In this document: in pieces, positions 10,478 to 22,265 of the stretch | How the letters are laid out: every line of letters begins with the position of its first letter | How positions within the stretch are numbered: position 1 is the first letter of the stretch | NCBI GenBank assembly: GCA_949825045.1 | Contig: OX463811.1 | Location: 310,001 to 374,000, forward strand | Length of the DNA: 64,000 bases | Reading direction: 5' to 3' | DNA from: Argyresthia goedartella | Taxonomy: Eukaryota; Arthropoda; Insecta; Lepidoptera; Argyresthiidae | Program-made: the position numbers and the translations under genes | Notes under the pieces: model-generated | What the model was told of the DNA's origin: nothing | Seen by the model: only the letters and a program-made list of their open reading frames with translations | Databases searched by the model: none

Positions 10478-12663
10478 AAAATACCAAAATAAAAATCGTT
10501 AACTCGGCCAAGAACAAGTATAGACAGGGAGAAATAAAAAAATGTAACGGTGATTACAGAAAAATATGGGTAAATATCAATGAATGGCTTGGGTGAAATA
10601 AAGCTAATTTAGATGAGGTGATAATTAAGTATTTAGGTAAGACTGATAGCCTACATAATATTTGTAATACATTCTCTAATACATTCACGCAAGAAATACA
10701 AAATTTAAAGCATAATTGTAATACTAAATCCTTGGATAGAAGCTCCTATGTAAAAAAACCTGATGTATCTTTTCGTTTTCAAAAAGTGAGCGCTTTCAAA
10801 GTATCCAAAATTATTGATAAAATGAATTGTGAAAAGGCACCAGGCTTAGATAAAATTAGAGTCCAAGATCTAAAATATATTAAGACTGAGATTTGCCAAG
10901 TGTTAGCAAAATTCATAAACATGTGCTTGGTAAAAGGTATATATCCTGACGACCTCAAAAAATCTATAATCAGACCAATTCACAAGCAAGGCAATCATCT
11001 GGACTATACTAATTATCGGCCCATTGCTATACTATCTGCCTTAAACAAAATAGTTGAAAAAGCTGTCGTTGAGCAAATTAGTGCCTTTTTAGAGAATAAC
11101 AAGGTTATATCTGTGTCCCAATATGATTTCAGAAAGGGCCGTAGCACCTCGTCTGCTCTGGCAAAATTCAGTGACTATGTAAACTGCCATCTGAACAAAG
11201 GAAGACAGGTACTTGCCATGTTCATTGATTTTAAAAAAGCGTTCGACACGCTCGATCATAATCAGCTGTTACAGGCGATGGATGAGTGTGGGATAAGTGG
11301 CCCAACCAACCAGTGGCTACGCACCTTACGAACCTTAACAATAGGACGTTACGCACAGTCATCAGTGGAACAGCCGGGTCTGAAGCCAAGGTCAGTGATG
11401 GCGTCCCGACTGGCTCAGTGTATGGGCCAGTCGGGTACATCATGCACGTAAACAGTGTCGCGAACGTAGTACATAACTCCCAACTATACATGTACACTGA
11501 TGACATGTGCTTACTTTCCGCTGGAAAAGACTTTGCGAGCATGATGGGCAATATACAGGACGATTTTGAGAGTATAACTAAATGAGCACATGATAACGGG
11601 AAAATACTAAACCTAAATAAAACAAAATGTATGCATATTCATTCACCATACAATAAAATCGCTAAAAACACTAATCGCCAATAATTAATACCTACGATTG
11701 TCTACACCTAAATAAAGTAAAATGTGAATGGAAAAGTTTAGAATTAGTAAATAAATTTAAATATTTGGGCCTATTAATAGATACAAATTTTAATTGGAAA
11801 TCACACATAATGTTAGTTTGCAATAAGCTTAGATCAAATATCATTTAAATAAAGTTGTAAATAAGCGCACCCTGTATATTGTTTATTACGCACTCGCTGA
11901 CTCATTATTGAGCTATGGATTAAATTGTTATGGGCTGACTTTTAAAACTTATTTAGATTCAATACATCAGCTGCAGATAAGGATTATTAAATATTTAGTA
12001 GATAATAAAACCAAAGAAAACTGTAAACAGGATTATTATAAACTATTTAGTATATGTAAAATATTGCCGGCCAGTAGCAAGGTTAGGTATTTAATAGCCT
12101 TAGAAACATATTATAGTGAAGAATATAAAACGAAAATTAATCACCGATACTTAACAAGATCTTTAAAAAAGGAAAAACTATTACAGCCTACCGCTAAAAA
12201 TTATTATGGTGAAAGAACCAGAGAGTACATGACACCAAAAATTTGTAATCATAATCACTTTCAATCTATTTTACTTAGTTCTGAAAAAATTAACTTACCA
12301 TGTTTAAAATCTAAATTAAAAACAGCATTTTTAAAACTGCAGCTACAGTGAGTAGGTATTTAATCCGGTCACTTGCGGATAGGTATGGGCCGGGCGGGCG
12401 CACTAGGTAGGTACGACTCATCTCTGTGCACGGTCGGCTCAGGCTTCTCTGCAGGAGATTATTCATGTGGGTACATACTGGCTGTATCTATATCTATCTA
12501 TATTATTAAGCAATTTGTGTTTAAATTTAAGTAGGTTTATAAGATATTAGCTAAAACCAATGTTATGAGCGCGTCACGCCAACAAACTGTAGCACAGTTT
12601 GGCGTTTTTGTATTTTATTTCTGTGTTTGTTATTAATGAATAAATAAATATAAAAAAAAAAGT
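10478..12663 (+). mobile_element. LINE B, a degenerate LINE inserted into LINE A
   Basis: A plus-strand RT of a different LINE family. The frame at 10618-11451 has YTNYRPIAILSALNKIVEKAV, SQYDFRKGRSTSSAL and LAMFIDFKKAFDTLDH. A frameshift near 11285-11340 leads to 11286-11585 with SDGVPTGSVYGP (usual QG changed to TG) and YMYTDDMCLLS (usual A-D-D changed to T-D-D). The C-terminal part at 11908-12351 begins SYGLNCYG. The stretch between has several stops. A 3' UTR follows with a stem-loop (CGCCAA...CAGTTTGGCG, about 12577-12605) and an A-rich tail ending about 12660. 5'-truncated and dead. The boundaries are where LINE A's frame breaks and resumes. Confidence 0.75.
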
Positions 12664-13766
12664 TTTATGGTAATCTTGTCGTGATTTCTTATACTTTTTA
12701 TGTGCATTGTCTCGAAGTCTCATCATCAAGCGCATGGTACTTGTCAACCACGATTTTGGAGACTCCCTCACAACAATAATCCTCAGCGGTGCATGTCGGT
12801 CAAAAAGCCCTGTTAACAAGTCATTAAATCTTCGTCTTACCATCTCGTTCAGGTTGTCTAGTAATTTATTACTAGACAACCTGAACTTTATTTATGCTGT
12901 CCCAGTCCATTGTATTTAAGTCTAGTTGACAATTACTGCAGTCAATGTCTTTTAATGGTCTGTAGGTTATCATTCTGGCAGGTTTTTTTTTCACGTCAAA
13001 TTCAACAGCTATGAAAGCGTGCCCATTTAAGTCCGGTATGTGATGAACTTCTGTTCTGCGGACACGGGTGTCAGTGCAAACAAGGTCATAGTAGTCTCGC
13101 TGTGATCGGTAAAATGTGTCGGCTCCTCAATTATTTGAGTCAGTGACAATGTACTTAAACATTGTGTCAAGCATTTAAAGCCTGTTTCATTTCTGTCCGC
13201 AATGTTTTAACATTAAAATCTCCAAGTATACCTAACAATATTGTCGTAATTAGAGAACGAAGTCACGGATTCGGTAATCGTATCGAAAAAAACAGAAGTC
13301 ACTGCGGACGGTATGCAGTGTTTTTTTTTCCACCGATATTCACGCGAAGCCACATCTGTTCCACGGAGGGTGCGGGGGGGGGGTGAGGGCAGCTGCGGGC
13401 GGTAACACCTTCTCTCACATAAAAACCGACACCTCCGCCGCGCGTACGCATACTAGCGGGTCTCGGTACATGGGATAATGTGAGGCCTGCAATTTTTGGA
13501 GCTCGCTCATCGCGTTGATCCCGCAGCCAGGTTTCATTTACAGCTACTAAATCAGCCGACAAATTATTCATAGCGACTGTAAATTCGTCGTGACTTGTGC
13601 CAAGTGACCCTGCGTTGAATAGTCCAACTTTAAAAGATTTAATTTTAATCATCGTATAGCGTAAAAACAGCATAGTACAAAGCGATACGAGAATGCTAGT
13701 TGTGCAAAACATTGATGGTGAGTAACCGTTACTATTATGATAATTGGGCAATACGAAATATATCAC
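12664..13766 (-). pseudogene. LINE A endonuclease and linker
   Basis: The 5' half of LINE A on the minus strand. It begins KVGLFNAGSLGTSHDEF (EEP endonuclease start), with VNETWLRDQRDERAP and GGGVGFYVREGV, down to about 13299. In shifted frames, about 13260-12900 gives LGDFNVKTL, EEPTHFTDHSETT, HIPDLNGHAFIAVEF and ITYRPLKDID. The linker at 12879-12665 gives LTGLFDRHAPLRII, SWLTST-MRLMMRLRD and NAHKKYKKSRQDYHK. This order and these motifs match the same family as the RT at 8642-10477, and 'DYHK' normally runs directly into 'YYLELKH'. Multiple frameshifts are present. The Met at about 13653 (MIKIKSFKVG) is the likely original start. Confidence 0.8.
12847..12886. repeat. Perfect 18-bp hairpin
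   Basis: Arms 12847-12864 (GTTCAGGTTGTCTAGTAA) and 12869-12886 are exact reverse complements around a 4-base loop. It lies inside the coding linker of LINE A, where no such symmetry is expected. Confidence 0.9.
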
Positions 13767-13821
13767 TACAGGTATGTTGTTTGTTAAATGTGTTGTATAT
13801 ATGTATGTATGTATACATACA

Positions 13822-14000
13822 TTATTTCAAGGGTCAGTGCATTCTCTACTACAATAGGATACCTCTGGAGATTTTGAAATTGCCATTTGAGCAATTTAAA
13901 AAGCATGTTAAAGCGACTTTGTCGAAAAAGGGATATTACAATGTTAAATTCCACGCCTTAACCGACAGGGCGTGGAATCTTGGTGGGGTTGTTTTCCATG
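13822..14000 (+). pseudogene. LINE 3'-coding fragment
   Basis: Plus-strand C-terminal piece of a CR1/Jockey-type LINE: FKGQCILYYNRIPLEILKL, FEQFKKHVKATLSKKGYYNV, LTDRAWN. The same region is found at 21454-21729 (minus) and 38850-39080 (minus), and the intact homologue is the C-terminus of the CDS at 1238-4210. A short palindrome TTCCACGCC / GGCGTGGAA lies at about 13949-13978. 5'-truncated and preceded by a (TATG)n run. Confidence 0.7.
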
Positions 14001-14546
14001 TGTAATGTCACAAGTAGTACTGACCTTGACGCCGTGGACCGGCATTCGAAAGCTCAATTCGAGGCAGGACTACGGGATGAGGAACACCAGGGTGGGGGGT
14101 GAGGGGAGTCGAATCTTACTCTCGTCGCAGCCCGCTGCTGTCGCCGTCGTGATGCTTGCCGACACAAGGGTCGCTATCCGAACGCGACGAATTGATCACC
14201 GAATCACTTCAACCTTTCACAGCACGAAGCACTCACTCCGATGACGTGAAATCTACTTATTTCCCGACGATTGTTCCGTGATTATTACAATTAACATTCC
14301 GACCAGGCCCGATACCTGTGGTAGACAATTATTACAAATAACATACAGCCAAGGCCCGAATACCTGACGCCGACGAATTACCCATGTGCCAAAGTTAACC
14401 TCTAACTCGTCATTTCGTTTCTATGCAAGTGACAGCTAGCTAGTTCCGTTCCGATCACTCGCGGTCCGATCCGCGCAACGAAAACCGGTGCGTTCCGAAG
14501 CATAAATATTAAACAGTCACCCACCCGGACAGGCCCGAACCTGTCC
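14001..14546 (-). other. Region 3' of the BEL/Pao pol gene; 3' LTR candidate
   Basis: Downstream of the pol stop codon (14547-14549), where a 3' LTR should be. On the minus strand TGTTTAATATTTATGC begins at about 14510 and would suit an LTR start. However, I could not match this segment to the sequence upstream of gag. Three short degenerate units of the CAGGCCCGA-TACCTG type lie near 14307, 14352 and 14530. No gene seen. Confidence 0.35.
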
Positions 14547-17500
14547 CTAATCAATAGGAAGGCGAGAAAGTATTGAGACCGCTCTCTTGAGGACCGAGTC
14601 CCCCACCTTGACTTCTGCTGATCGAGGCGTGCCATCCCGACCCGTGTACAAGTTGACGATCCGTCCTCGTCTCCATTTCAATGATGGCAGGTTCGCATCC
14701 TTAATCAGCACCAAATCACCGACTTGAGGGGGGCTCGTCCGGTCAGTCCACTTAAGGCGCTGCTGCAAGATGTGCAAGTACTCAAGGAACCACCGTTTTC
14801 AAAAATCTTGAGCCATCTGCTGCAACATCTGCCACCTAGTTAACCGACTTAACTTAACATCACCGAATGGGTATTCTGGCAGGGCGTTAAGGGGCTGACC
14901 TATCAGGAAGTGACCCGGAGTCAACGCTTCCAAATCATTTGGATCCGAACTGAGCGGGCACAACGGACGCGAGTTCAGTGTCATTTCAATCTTACAGAAC
15001 AGCGTCGCAAGCTCTTCAAAGCGTAGAGAGGTCTCACCGATGATCCTCGTCAGGTGCGACTTAGCCGATTTAACCGCAGCCTCAAAAATTCCTCCCCAAT
15101 GAGGACATCCCGGCTGACTGAAAACCTATGCAATCCCTCGTCGGGAGCAAGCCGTACCGATGGCGTCCTGGTTACCGTTCAGGAATTGAGTGACCTCCTG
15201 CAGAAACCGCCTGGCTCCGACAAAATTTGTGCCGTTGTCCGAACGGATTAATGACGGGAGGCCCCTTCGTGAGACGAACCGGTCCAGACATGCGATAAAT
15301 GCCTCCGTAGTGAGGTCACTGACCACCTCCAAGTGGACTGCCTTCGTGGCCAAGCACACGAAGACGCACAGGTATGCCTTCACTAATCTGGCGTTCCGTA
15401 GCTGTGAAGACTTGACCATGAATGGTCCCGCGAAATCCGTTCCGACACCCGCAAAGGGCCGGATTTCGCTAACCCTATCCGAGGGCAAATCGCCCATCTG
15501 GGGCTGCATCGTAGCCGCCTTGGCCCGATAACAAGGCAGGCACCGAAATACGACACTACGCACTAAGCGTCTTCCCGATAGAATCCAGAACTCGCGCTAG
15601 AGAAACGCCATCAAGGCGCTGCATCCGACATGCCCATTCCGAATGTGTCGATCCTGTATCAACAGTTCGACCAACTTCCCTTTCCTAGGGAGTAACAACG
15701 GGTGGCGAGCCGCATAAGGCAGGTTGGCATTCCGCAGCCGACCTCCTACCCTCAACAATCCTTGAGGGTCAATAAACGGGTTGAGCCGAGCCACAGCTCC
15801 CTTCAGTTGGACGCGTCCGCGTCTCAGAATGTCCAGTTCGGACTTAAAGTGCACCGTCTGCACGTTCCGTACCAATGCAAACAACGCATGGTTCCGTTCC
15901 CGTGGTGTCAGGACCTGTGTCCGCACCCGTTGCGCCTCAGAATTGCGACAATTCCGCGCAAATCGGAAGATCCAGGCGGTCACATTGACTAGCTTGTCGA
16001 GCGAGCTGTACCGTTCCAACAGGCTGAACTACTCTTCCGGCTCTGGATGCGTCGTACAGACACCGACTGTCAAGGCGCCGTTCGCCGAGGTAACGCGTGG
16101 ACTCATTGGCCAATCCGATTCGGCTTGAGTCAACCATTTTGGACCCCACCACAAGGGATGTCCAACTAACTCCGGAGCGTGACACCCACGAGACGCACAG
16201 TCTGCTGGGTTCATTCCCCCTGGAACATGTCTCCAGATTAAGGGAACCTCCGAATTCAAAATCTGCGAAACCCGATTCGCCACAAAAATCTCCAGCTTGT
16301 GAACTGCAGCCTTCAGCCAGCATAACACGATCTGGCTGTCCGACACCGCAGCTCCGTAGCCCTTCTCCGAGGCATCGCAAAACCCATGCAGGGTGGCAGT
16401 GTATCGTTTGGTGGGGACTAACCTCCATGGCAGTGAAATCCGATTGATGCCAGGGAGGGTCGAAAAGAACGATTCCCACTCTGAGCTTAATGACCCGCCG
16501 ATCGGGTCGTCCCATTTCAGCTCAGCAGACCACAATTGCTGCATAAAACACTTGAGCTGAAATGTTACCGGGGTGATCCACCCGTTTGGATCAAATGTCC
16601 TAGCCATCGTTGAAAGGACGTTCCGTTTCGTCCAGACCGTCGGGGAGTCTAACTCGACCCGATACGAAAACATGTCTGACACCGGCTGGTACTGGACGCC
16701 TAATACCGACAACATATTCGGCTTTTCCAGATTTTCGAAAATGTGGGGATCCTGCTGGTAGTCATCCGGAAGACCAGACAGTAACTCTGGAGAGTTCGAC
16801 ATCCATTTCCGGAGCTCGTAACCTCTACCCCGTAAGAGCTCAACTAGCTCGTCCCGTCGAGCGAGCGCCTCCTCTACGGAATCTGCACCGGTACAGATAT
16901 CGTCCACGTAGAGATCCTGCTCCAGGATCGCTGCTCCTCTAGGGAAATTTAACCGTTCTCGATCCGCTAACTCCCGCAGAGTGCGAATCGCCAAATAAGG
17001 ACTAGACCGTAGCCCGTACGTTTTGGTGTTCAGCTCGTACACCCTGATGGGCTGATCTGGGCTCTCTCGCCACAGTATCAGCTGATACCGTCTATCGTCA
17101 GGGTGAATGACCGTCTGCCTAAACATCATCCGGATGTCAGCTACAAACACAACATTGTGTCGACGGAACCGTGTGATAACATCCGCGATGTCATAGTTTA
17201 ACTTCGGCCCTGAATGCAAACACTGGTTCAGGTTCATGCCGTTAGATGTTGATGCCGATCCATCGAACACTACCCGTATTTTGCCCTCCGGGGTCCTCAA
17301 GACCGCGTGATGAGGCAGGAAGCAGTGGTTTTCACGCTTCCAGTCGATACCCGAAACCGACATGTGGCCGAGCGACTCGTATTCCCGCATGAAATCGACG
17401 TACTTCTGCCGGAAAATCCCGTCACGCTTCATGCGTCGTTCCATCGACAGAAGCCGCGTCTCGGCTGCATGGTGTGAACTGCCCAGCGGTGGGCGATCAC

Positions 17501-18234
17501 TCCGGAATGGAAGACGTGTGAGAAATCGACCTGACCGAAGGCGACCAGTATTGTTCCGATAAAACTGTTCACACTCTTCTTCAACCGGGTCCAACCGGCG
17601 GACCGTAGGTAGTTCCTCCACCTCCCAAAACTTCTGTATCACCTCCGAGAGTACAGAACCGAATAAGGGACTACTAGTCGCTAGGCGTGGGGCAGCCGGC
17701 ATGACCGGACCCATTACCGCATGGCCCAGTCTGGTGTTGACCGAAACCAGACCAGTCGCCTGCAACACGTGGACACCTGGCACTAACAGGTATCCCAAGG
17801 CATCGACATCCAATAAAATGTCTACTGGGCCCGGAATATCGAACTCCGGGTCAGCCAGTGACAACCCAGCGACCAACTGTCGCACCGAGGGCGACAACCG
17901 TACGTGAGGGTGTGAGCCCATCACATTAGGCATGACTAATGCCGTGACCATCAGATTCACCGATGAATCCACCCGTGGAGAGAGTAATCCGACATACTCC
18001 CTTAACGGAACCGAGTTCCGTGTTCCCAATTCCCCGAATGGAATGTGGATACTCCCTTACCGAAATGCCCAACCGTCTTACAAGGTTGCACGAGACTAAG
18101 CACCCCTGGGCCCCCGAGTCCAATAGTGCTCGTACCACACATGATTTGCCGTCCGAACTCCACGCTATCACAGAGGCGGTGGGGAGCATGACCGTCTGTG
18201 GAGTGGCGGCACCCTGTAAGTGGGCGGCGTGTCC
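14547..18234 (-). pseudogene. BEL/Pao retrotransposon pol (protease-RT-RNase H-integrase)
   Basis: Minus-strand pol. Protease: VVRALLDSGAQGCLVS at about 18120. RT: KIRVVFDGSAST, ADIRMMFRQTVIHPDD, SSPYLAIRTLREL and catalytic EQDLYVDDICTGA near 16900. Then the Pao-type RNase H (LHGFCDASEKGYGAA, VLCWLKAA, NPADCASRG). Integrase zinc region (DRHIRNGHVGCSALM) and core (GVGTDFAGPF, LIRSDNGTNFVGARR, PHWGGIFEAAVKS). The C-terminal domain is DLVLIKDANLPSLKWRRGRI. All parts lie in one frame except for one shift near 17985. In-frame stops occur at 16029, 15597, 15126 (TAG) and 14799 (TGA). The family normally has W or Q at several of these positions. It is a dead copy whose domain order is complete. Confidence 0.9.
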
Positions 18235-20037
18235 CTAGCGGGAACCTCCGCGGGATCCGAACCCGCTGAGACCTCCGTCGGCCTCGGAGTAACTCGGCTG
18301 CTGATATGCAACCGGCATATCAGACCGTATGTACATCAAGGGATCCCAACCCGTATAATAGGCCCCTCGCTGTCCCGGTATCCGACCATAGCGGACGGTG
18401 TACGGTGTGCCCGGTGCGCACCGTGGATGAATGGGGGAGAGCGGATCCAACCTGGGGCGCTCCAGGAATGGGGGCGACATCCGACTGTTCGCCTCCCAGA
18501 GCGACGGGCAGGGTGGCGCAGAAGGTGGTGGGCTCCCAGCCTTGGCGCTACTCATAGGTGCCATCTGACACCCGCCCGTAACACGCGGTGAGCCAGCGGC
18601 CCAAAGTCCTCGCTGACCGTGGACAGCGGCGACCGAACCCCGGCTGTCCCGCATGTTACCCCCCGCGCTGCCCCCTTCCCCTCGGGGGGGGTCCCGTCCG
18701 CGGGTACCCCAGTCACCCCGATAGTGACTCCCGTTGCCCGGAGGGGGACTGGGTCCGGCCCTGGTTGGGCCCTGTGGCCGACCAACCTGAGTCCGGCCCT
18801 GGTGACCGTCCGAAGGGCCTGACAGATTCAGGCACAACACTATGTGGTGCTTGCCACCACAGCACTCACAGGGGAACGCGCGCGAGCACTTCCTCAGCGT
18901 GTGCGGCCCCAAACAACCGAAACACAATCGGTGACGGAAGACTATCTTCCTGCGGGCAGCTACCCCGAGCGCCTTAAATTTGGCGCAACTGGTCTCGTCA
19001 TGACCGGCACTGTCGCAGTGCACACAGCCGTCACCCGACGGCGCGGCATTCAAAACGCCAAATTGTTTCGACCGCCCACCCCCCCGTGGGGGCGGGGGGC
19101 GCGGCCCCTCCCGCATCCGCGCGGGTTGGCGCTGCACACTGGCCTCTGTGTCCAGTGTGTCACATCGCCTACATTCTACCTCCAAAAAATCCGTCAATTG
19201 GACGAGCGTGGGCAGTTCCGTGCTACTGCCCCCATGCAGCTGTTCAAACCGACTTTGAACAGCTGCAGGCAATCGTGACAAAACCATATACAAAACAATG
19301 TATGACCATTGGTCTACCGGAACACCAAGGTTCTGAAGGGCCTTAGTGGCCACCAGCACAGGGTTGAGCACCTGTACTCGGATGTCAACATCCCGGGTTA
19401 CTCTAGGGATGCTAAACAGCTTCCCCAACTGCGCATCAACCAACCGCCGTTTGTGTTGGTAGCGGTCAAACAATATGGACCTGGCTATCTAATAATTTCC
19501 CGCCGTGACCGTAAGGTGACCGACCAACTCCTTCGGTTCACCCCGCAGAGCCATCAATAGTTGGGCCAACTTGTAGGCGTTGTCCAGGTCGTCCCGACCG
19601 TGGCCCAAACTATCAAATAAATTAATGAAGGCTGGCCACTCATCAATTGCCCCACTGAAGGCCGGAATCTCCAGGTGTGGCAGCCGTCCAACAACACCCT
19701 TCGGGGGTGGGTCTCCGTTACCCTCCCCACGGTCATTCCTTCGCGACCGCTTAATTTTCTCCGCGCGACGCTCGATATCACCCAAGCATTCCATCGCTTG
19801 GTCAGCATCCGCGCAGAGCTGTTTCACTGCAGCCACCGAGGCTTCATCAGTAAGCCCGAGAGCTTCAGCCTCCGCAGCCAGCCGACACACCTTCCCGACG
19901 CGTGTCATTGCGTCCTCCACACGCTTGAGCAGGACATCATCCATGTCCGGTCGCTCCACATACTTATGAGTATGGGCGAGCCATCTCATTTCCTCCCGGA
20001 CACCATGCCGCAGTACCGTCAAGGGTGAAGGTGCCAT
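18235..20037 (-). pseudogene. BEL/Pao gag
   Basis: The capsid/nucleocapsid part of the same element. It starts MAPSPLTVLRHG at 20037. It contains the conserved gag segment GRLPHLEIPAFSGAIDEWPAF and KLAQLLMALRGEPKELV, then an in-frame TAG at 19489-19491 (AGNY-stop-IARS, normally Q). It continues FDRYQHKRRLVDAQLGKL. Two zinc knuckles follow: CVHCDSAGHDETSC and CFGCLGPHTLRKC. A Pro/Gly/Arg-rich tail ends at a TAG (18235-18237), after which the pol protease continues in the same frame. In this superfamily gag and pol are commonly one open frame, so both stops look like mutations. Confidence 0.85.
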
Positions 20038-20527
20038 GTTGACCGATTTAATAGATTCTGGTCTTATACTTCACTACCGAACTAAGTATAGCCAGAGACC
20101 AGCACTTGCCCGTCAGCGCTGGGCACAGAAATTAAAACTAAGTTGTCAAAACTAAGGCAACCACTAAAACAATTAAATCCTAAAAAATATTTAATATGGT
20201 CGCCCTGTGGACATACACCTTATAACTATATACTCTAAATCAATTAGAGAATGCCACCATAAAGCACAATACCAAATAACACACAAAAATGTGTTATAAA
20301 AAAAAAATTTTTAATATAGTGTAGGTAGCCGTGAACCTTCTAGGAATGGCCTTTCCGATATGACCTGCACTTCTACTGAGGTCAGCAAAATCAGCTTAAT
20401 ACCCCTTAAATAGCCTGACCCTGCTCTGCAAACCGAAATAACACTGCAATACTATAGGACCCGACTGCAATACTATAGTCCGACCGAATGACTGTTCCTT
20501 ATGCACACCGAGTAGTTTCCGACTACA
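20038..20527 (-). other. BEL/Pao leader and probable 5' LTR
   Basis: AT-rich segment between gag and a LINE ORF1 fragment. On the minus strand TGTAGTCGGAAACTACTCGG starts at 20527, exactly where the LINE reading frame stops, as expected of an LTR edge. A repeated ACTGCAATACTATAG unit occurs twice near 20441-20478. No second copy of this sequence is visible on the 3' side, so the LTR call is tentative. Confidence 0.4.
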
Positions 20528-21190
20528 ATTTTATAATAAGCTCTTCCCGCACAGCTCGCCTGCTCAGTCTCACGGCTAGAGGCCGAGGCCTGTCTCCGCG
20601 TGGGCCCACATGTTCGGCACTGACCACATCGCGCTCGTCAAGTTAGACACCTAGCTTCTTCGCAACCAGGGCCAATATGTGAATCGAGTTCTCACCGTTT
20701 TCCTCAGGGATGCAGGAGATTTGGAAGTCATTGTACAGCGCATCCTGATCTTGATCATGAAGCTCCAGCTGAAGATCATGGATTGCCTGATCGAGTAACT
20801 TGGTACCAGTTGACACCACCGCATCAGAAACTGTCTTCTCCATAGCGTCAACACGTAATTCGATTGAATCAATGCGCTGCGTACAAGCTGCCAGAGTCAA
20901 ACAAAATTCGGAGATTTCCTGCCTACAATCTCGTATTTCCTCCCTCATGCCTTTCATTTCTTCCCGCATGAGACGCATCTCCCGTGCAAGCTTATCTATG
21001 GCCCCGCTGGCGGCAGTCGACGATTCGACATCTACGGTGACACTCCCACGGTGTTTGGTACTGGAGACGCCCCCACCACTGTCACCGTCTTCCTTATTTC
21101 CGCTGTAGATGTTGACGCAGTCACCGATGCCACCCCAGCTGATTCAGATGTACTCACTACAGGCGCCAAAGGGGTTGAGTTTGCCTCCAT
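20528..21190 (-). pseudogene. LINE ORF1 fragment (coiled coil)
   Basis: Minus strand. A Ser/Thr/Val-rich N-terminal part (about 21190-21000) leads into a charged coiled coil (LAREMRLMREEMKGMREEIRDC), IELRVDAMEK and DLQLELHDQDQDALYNDFQISC. It then reads IPEENGENSIHILALVAKKLGV, the typical ORF1 RNA-binding region of moth CR1/Jockey LINEs. A TAA stop at about 20645 is followed in frame by LDERDVVSAEHVGPR down to about 20535. It is truncated by the BEL/Pao edge at 20527 and by another LINE's 3' tail at about 21190. Confidence 0.65.
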
Positions 21191-21192
21191 CA

Positions 21193-22025
21193 AAGTCAAA
21201 GTCAAAGTCAAAGTACTTTATTACTGTAGATATTTACATATACTTAGCAAACTTCAGTTTTTGCCTCTTCTCTACATTGGACCACTGTGGGAGAAGCAGG
21301 GCCTAGAAACTCCCACAGATTGATTTTTAGATCTCTTTTAAAAATAGGTTCTGCTTAACTAATACAAATATGTTTTTTTTTATTTTTATTTAATAAGCAG
21401 GCAATAATAAATAATTACAAAATTATTAACAGCGAGGTCTGTGTGGAACTAGATTAACCCCATACAGTCCCGTCATTTAAGTAATTTCGAACATTGTAAT
21501 AACCCTTTTTCGACAAAGTCGCTTTAACATGCTTTTTAAATTGCTCAAATTGCAATTTCAAAATCTCCAGAGGTATCTTATTATAGTAGAGAATGCACTG
21601 ACCCTTGAAAGAATTGCTAACCTTCGCGAGTCTAAATCGGGGCGCACATAGTCTGTGATTATTTCTTAGGTTAACATTGCAGCTATCGCTAAGTTTGGTA
21701 AATGTTGTAAGGTTCTTGCGGACATACATTATATTTTCGAAAATAAATTGACTAGCTACAGTTAGTAGTTAGTATGTCAATTTCTTTAAAAAGCTCTCTA
21801 AAGGAGTCTGTTCGTTTTAAATTATAAATTGCTCGAATAGCTCTTTTCTGTGAAATAAAAATAGTTTGAATATCCGCTGCTTTCCCCCACAACAAGATAC
21901 CATAGGACATCACACTATGAAAGTAACTAAAATATACTAGCCTAGATGTAGCCACATCCGTGCTTTGTCTGATGTCCCTAACAGCGTAAGCCGCAGAACT
22001 TAATTTACCAGCTAATTTATCTATG
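21193..22025 (-). pseudogene. LINE 3' end (CR1/Jockey-type)
   Basis: Minus-strand 5'-truncated LINE copy. The tail is a (TTTGAC)n run at 21193-21215, then a 3' UTR, then coding from 21454. Read from upstream: LAGKLSSAAYAVRDIR, TSRLVYFSYFHSVMSYGILLWGKAADIQ, then after a frame change MYVRKNLTTFTKLSD, NSFKGQCILYYNKIPLEI and ATLSKKGYYNVRNYLND. The same 3' end recurs at 38548-39080. Confidence 0.75.
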
Positions 22026-22265
22026 TATCTAAATTATCCATCGTGCCCAACACCTGCACATTTAGCGACTTCACAGGTGTTTCGGTTTTGTTATCCCGTG
22101 GGATACTAGTTTAAGGCAAAATTTATCATCACCTACAGCTTTCGAGTGGACTACTAGTATCGCATTCATGACCACGTCGATTTCACCATTGCTCAAGTTG
22201 AATGATGTGGAGTTATATTTAATCTTGTATCTAAACTTGGTGTACAATATTATACACACACTACG

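Noticed and set aside
16097..17562. Plus-strand open frames opposite the BEL/Pao pol
   Set aside because: They are shadows of the conserved minus-strand frame and show no domains.
18235..18237. Programmed stop readthrough between gag and pol
   Set aside because: Five other in-frame stops of the same kind occur elsewhere in the element, so ordinary mutation is the simpler explanation.
20590..20617. TGCCGAACATGTGGGCCC (minus) as the BEL LTR start
   Set aside because: This stretch reads in frame as part of the LINE ORF1 (SAEHVGPR). The element edge fits better at 20527.
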